A stretch of DNA of 64,000 nt from Salvator merianae (Eukaryota > Chordata > Lepidosauria > Squamata > Teiidae): the NCBI GenBank assembly GCA_003586115.2, contig QVOM02000049.1, forward strand, positions 24,071,514 to 24,135,513, in the 5' to 3' direction. The notes under the pieces were generated by a model. It worked only from the letters and a program-made list of their open reading frames with translations, was not told the origin of the DNA and made no database searches. The position numbers were made by a program, and so were the translations under genes. Shown in pieces: positions 60,776-64,000 of this stretch. Within the stretch, counting starts at the first letter, position 1. The number at the start of each line of letters is the position of its first letter.

Positions 60776-60964
60776 GGCTCTTTCTGCACTTGACCTTATT
60801 CCAGATTATATCTTGGAATAGGGATCTGCCATCTGCATGCTGCTATGAACTATGGCAGGCCCCTCCTGGGGCCTGCTATAATCAGCACTAGTGTGTGGAT
60901 AGCAGGTCCCTATTCTGGGATATAGCCAAGTACAGCCAGAATAAAGCCAAGTGCAGAAGGGGCC
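60776..60964. mobile_element. Foldback MITE family C, 189 bp
   Basis: The ends are ggctctttctgcacttg and aagtgcagaaggggcc. The target duplication is taa at 60773-60775 and 60965-60967. The copy has a small extra segment near its right end (gccaagtacagccagaataa), which makes it longer than its two 180-bp relatives. Confidence 0.87.
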
Positions 60965-60967
60965 TAA

Positions 60968-61684
60968 GTTTCTGTGCTTGAAAAATTTGGGATGATTCTT
61001 TGACTTTTCTTAAGGCAAGAAATCCCTCTCCAATGGCACTGTGGTTACCTAGGAGTGAGTAAGTACAGCCATATGTTGTTTCATTCCCATAATCCACTGT
61101 GCTGTGTAAAACCATGTTAATGTCAATAATTGCCACCTATAGAAAATAGGTGATTAGGGAAATCACAGAGGCCCAATTTACCAAGGTAAATCAGTGACAT
61201 AACTGAGTTGAATACAAGCAACAAATGTAAATTAATGGCACTGTGGAGGGGAAACTGAGTCTATCAGTGTGTCAACAAAGCTGTGGAGGACAATTCTAGC
61301 CTCCCAATGTATGTGAAAGCTTCAGAAATCAAATCACATTATTGAAAATTTCCAAGGCTACATTAAAGGGAAATCCCATTTGACCAAACATGTAAAAAGC
61401 AAAACTACGCTGTAAAAGTAAAACATATTAATTCTGTAAGAAAAGTATACCATAGCTTTCCCAGCAACCAAGGGAAAGGAAGTGAAAGAATATCAGACTA
61501 GTATTCAATGAACTATTTTGGAACTTTTTGTTCTGAAAGAAAAACTGTTTCTCATTCCTGTGCTACCATGACAATTTCTGTGTGCAGTTTTCGCAGTAAT
61601 CTTTGCATAGATGTCATTAGAGTGAAGGTGTACTCTAACCTGTTGAGCTATTGTCTGCTTTATGCGTCCAAGGCAAGACACAGT
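60968..61684. other. No gene recognised
   Basis: AT-rich, non-coding. Confidence 0.5.
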
Positions 61685-61692
61685 TGCTGAGG

Positions 61693-62030
61693 CACTGGCG
61701 TAGCAAGGGGGGGGCGCGGGTGGCGGTGCGCACTGGGTGGCGCCTTGTTGGGGGCGGCGGCCGCCTTTGACTTGGGCCCGCCCGCCCGCCCTGCGTCCGG
61801 TTTGCCTTTAGTTGGCTTACCGGTACGCTCGCTCACCGCGCTCGCCCCGCCCGCCGCTCGCTCGCCGCGCTCGCCCCGCCCACCGCTCGCTCACCGTGCG
61901 CGCGCGCGGCCATCTTCACGGCCATTAGGCAGCTGTAGGGCGGGGCGTCCTGCAGGGCGGGGCGGGGCGCCCTCCTCAGCTGCCGCCGTTTGGTCCGCCC
62001 CGGGCGGCGGATCATGTAGCTACACCACTG
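61693..62030. mobile_element. CpG-rich hAT-type MITE, 338 bp, perfect 8-bp target duplication
   Basis: The ends cactggcgtagc and gctacaccactg are inverted repeats with one or two changes. The perfect 8-bp duplication tgctgagg lies at 61685-61692 and 62031-62038. The interior is extremely GC- and CpG-rich and contains GC boxes (ggggcggggc at 61960-61969), a gcggccatcttc motif like a YY1 site (61907-61918) and a 29-bp tandem repeat. A 119-codon open frame at 61745-62104 runs out of the element and is explained by the lack of AT-rich stop codons, so it is not called as a gene. Confidence 0.88.
61826..61909. repeat. 29-bp GC-rich tandem repeat inside the hAT element
   Basis: Units start cgctcgctcaccgcgctcgc; copies are at 61826-61854, 61855-61883 and a partial, diverged third at 61884-61909. 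Confidence 0.9.
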
Positions 62031-62038
62031 TGCTGAGG

Positions 62039-62944
62039 ACACTTCAGAGTTTGGTTTTTGAGCCAGAGGCCTGTGCAGCAAAGGGGAATACTACGTTCAA
62101 CTGAAGAAATATAAATCTCAGCAGGAGGACAGACAACTAGATGAATTCCAACAGTACACAGGGAGAAATCTTACAATATGGAACATTAAGTCTTTTTGGG
62201 TACAATGAGCCCAATGGGTTTCTGGAAACAAAATCCCAGTGGCCAGCTGCTTTCCATGACCATCATTCCATCTATTACATCTTTTGAACCTCAGCCTGCC
62301 ATTTCAACCCACATCTAAGCAAATTCCTTCAATTTGATAATTCAGGTTTCTCAGTGTCCTGCTCCTTTTGACTCAACTTTGCTTTCTACACTACATTCTT
62401 GCTTGATCCTTTGGCTTAACCATGTTTAAAGGAGTGCAATCTTTTGGCTGTGCCCTGGACTGTGTCTAAAACTCACCCTATTTCATGTAGAACTGTTTTG
62501 GGTTTCGAGGACTGAAATCTCAGCTGAATGAACAACTCTTAGCTGCTAATAAGACTTATTGCCTTCTCTGGCTGGCAGCTTATTACTAGATATTTAGTTT
62601 CTCCAGTGACTTCTTATAGCAGCTCATGCCAAGGAAGAGGCCAGGGAGGATACCATGAAAGAAGACACCATGAGAGCATGTACAGCAGTCCATACCCTCA
62701 ATGCTCCACGCAACCAGAATGTTATCTGCATGCATTGGGGTGAGTCTGATGTTAGGCACTAGCTTGCTTCATGGTTATCTTATGTTCTTTCCCTTCACCA
62801 CTGTACAACCTGTGCTGACCTAAGAAGAAAGAACAGCGGGATAAATGAGACAAACCCAATTCTACCTCCATTAGAAGGCAGTCAGGGAAGCCAGCCACCC
62901 TCCTAAATTACTTCCTTTAAAGGCAAGGTATGCTCCTTGACTGC
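62039..62944. other. No gene recognised
   Basis: Unremarkable sequence between the hAT element and the CR1 remnant. Confidence 0.45.
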
Positions 62945-63468
62945 TGCTGATCTTGACCAGGGTAAGACTTGTCCTTGTTAGTTTATAGACATAGTTGGAG
63001 TTCTTTGCTCTAAGGTGCATTACTTTGCGCTTACTAAGATTGAAGTACATTTGCCACCTTGTTGTCCATACATCCAATGTCAAAAGATCCCTCTTGAGCG
63101 CTATGCAATCTCTTTCTGTTTTTACTTTCCTGAATAATTTAATGTTATCAGCAAACTTTTCTATCTCACTACTTACCCTTACTTCTAGTTAACTTATGAA
63201 TAAATTAAAAATAACAGGTCCCAATACTGAACCTTGGGGCTCTCCACTTTTTACTTCCCTCCACTCTGAGAATTGTTCATTCATTACTACTCTCTGTTTC
63301 CTGTCCTTTATCCAGTTACTAATCCAGGACAGGACCTGTTCTCTTATTCCATGACTGATGAGTTTATTCAGAAGACTTTGATGACAGATTTTGTCAAAAG
63401 CCTTTTGAAAATTCTGATAGACAATATCAACTGGATCACCTTTATCCACGTGTTTATGAGCCCCAAGA
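62945..63468 (-). pseudogene. CR1 LINE reverse transcriptase remnant
   Basis: On the minus strand the translation follows the CR1 reverse transcriptase palm region: KGDPVDIVYQNFQKAFDKI (motif A), LLNKLISHGI, VLSWISNWIKDRKQRVV, SGEPQGSVLGPVIFNLFI (the conserved PQGSVLGP block), then after one stop SEIEKFADNIKLF (motif C) and WQMYFNLSKRKVMHL. Motif A has N where the catalytic aspartate belongs, and motif C reads FADN instead of FADD, so the enzyme would be dead even without the stop. It is a fragment, cut off on both sides. Confidence 0.9.
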
Positions 63469-64000
63469 TGTAGGTGATGGAAGGGGTAGTAAAGTGTGTA
63501 GAGACACAGGATTTTCTTTGGGAAGGGGACAGTGCGGTGTAGTGTCCAGTCATGCCACAGCAAACTAATGTACGCAAGCAATGCATTCTTTTCTGTAAAT
63601 TTGGGAGGCTGTATACAACTGAATAATGAGAATGGTGAGAAGAAATCTCACATTGTGAAGCCATAGAAGCCTTAAAATAAAGATAGAGGAGACTTAGGAG
63701 AGGCCAGAAAGAAAAGAACAGGAACTTATGGACCAGCTGCCCAGGCCACCTGTCAGGTCTCCTTTGTGGAGACTTCTAAATCTGTCTCAGATTAGACAGA
63801 ACACAGGTGGCTAAAGCTACTATTTGGTGATTGATGGACAAATCAGTTTGCAATGACACTCCTGGTGCTTGCTACAAATGCTTCTTTTAAGGTCAAAGTG
63901 CAAACTTCTGTAGTAGGTGAAAGAGCATGATCTGGTTCCCCACCACGGGGGAGCAATACACCCTCTTTATTGATATGCAGACTGCTTGCATCAGTATGTG
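63469..64000. other. No gene recognised
   Basis: Sequence to the window edge without a recognisable gene or repeat. Confidence 0.45.

Noticed and set aside
61745..62104. 119-codon alanine/proline/arginine-rich open frame in the CpG-rich block
   Set aside because: It starts inside and ends outside a 338-bp transposon; long frames are expected in such GC-rich DNA because stop codons are AT-rich.
1..64000. CRISPR arrays, operons, riboswitches or other prokaryotic systems
   Set aside because: The window is vertebrate nuclear DNA by its repeats; no regularly spaced repeat array or closely packed gene run is present.

Overview
This window looks like an intergenic or intronic piece of a squamate reptile (lizard or snake) genome. 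It is AT-rich. No open reading frame on either strand reads like a host gene; the only recognisable protein homology is reverse transcriptase from old retrotransposons. The squamate assignment rests on the mixture of repeats: CR1, L2 and L1 LINE fragments, a tRNA-derived element resembling Sauria SINE, a second tRNA-derived SINE family, and many short DNA transposons. Family names are from memory and should be confirmed against a repeat library.

Layout. 0-10 kb: a 5'-truncated L1 with a 15-bp target duplication, several L2 fragments (the longest about 1.6 kb), a TG/CA inverted microsatellite, a transposon nested in a transposon at 6.1-6.8 kb, and an 828-bp hAT-like element with a perfect 8-bp target duplication. 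10-24 kb: CR1 3' ends, several foldback elements with 3-bp target duplications, and two exon-like blocks of unknown identity near 14.2-14.7 kb. 24-35 kb: a SINE, further foldback elements and long stretches without recognisable content. 35.7-37.2 kb: a young 5'-truncated L1 flanked by an exceptionally long (94-bp) direct repeat. 38-58 kb: sparse; it holds a CR1 fragment, SINEs and a solo retroviral LTR with a 4-bp target duplication. 58-59.4 kb: one foldback transposon inserted into a relative of itself. 61.7-62.0 kb: a CpG-island-like block that is in fact a 338-bp hAT-type element with a perfect 8-bp target duplication. 62.9-63.5 kb: a CR1 reverse transcriptase remnant with altered catalytic motifs.

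The strongest theme is a set of short non-autonomous DNA transposon families. They have ends starting GG(G)CC or GG(G)TGTG, 3-bp target duplications (tca, aat, act, agt, tta, ata, aaa, tct, taa, tat) and internal palindromes. This fits a PIF/Harbinger-like or other 3-bp-duplicating transposase. In one family the subterminal hairpin differs in sequence from copy to copy but stays self-complementary within each copy. No host operons, RNA genes or CRISPR arrays are seen.
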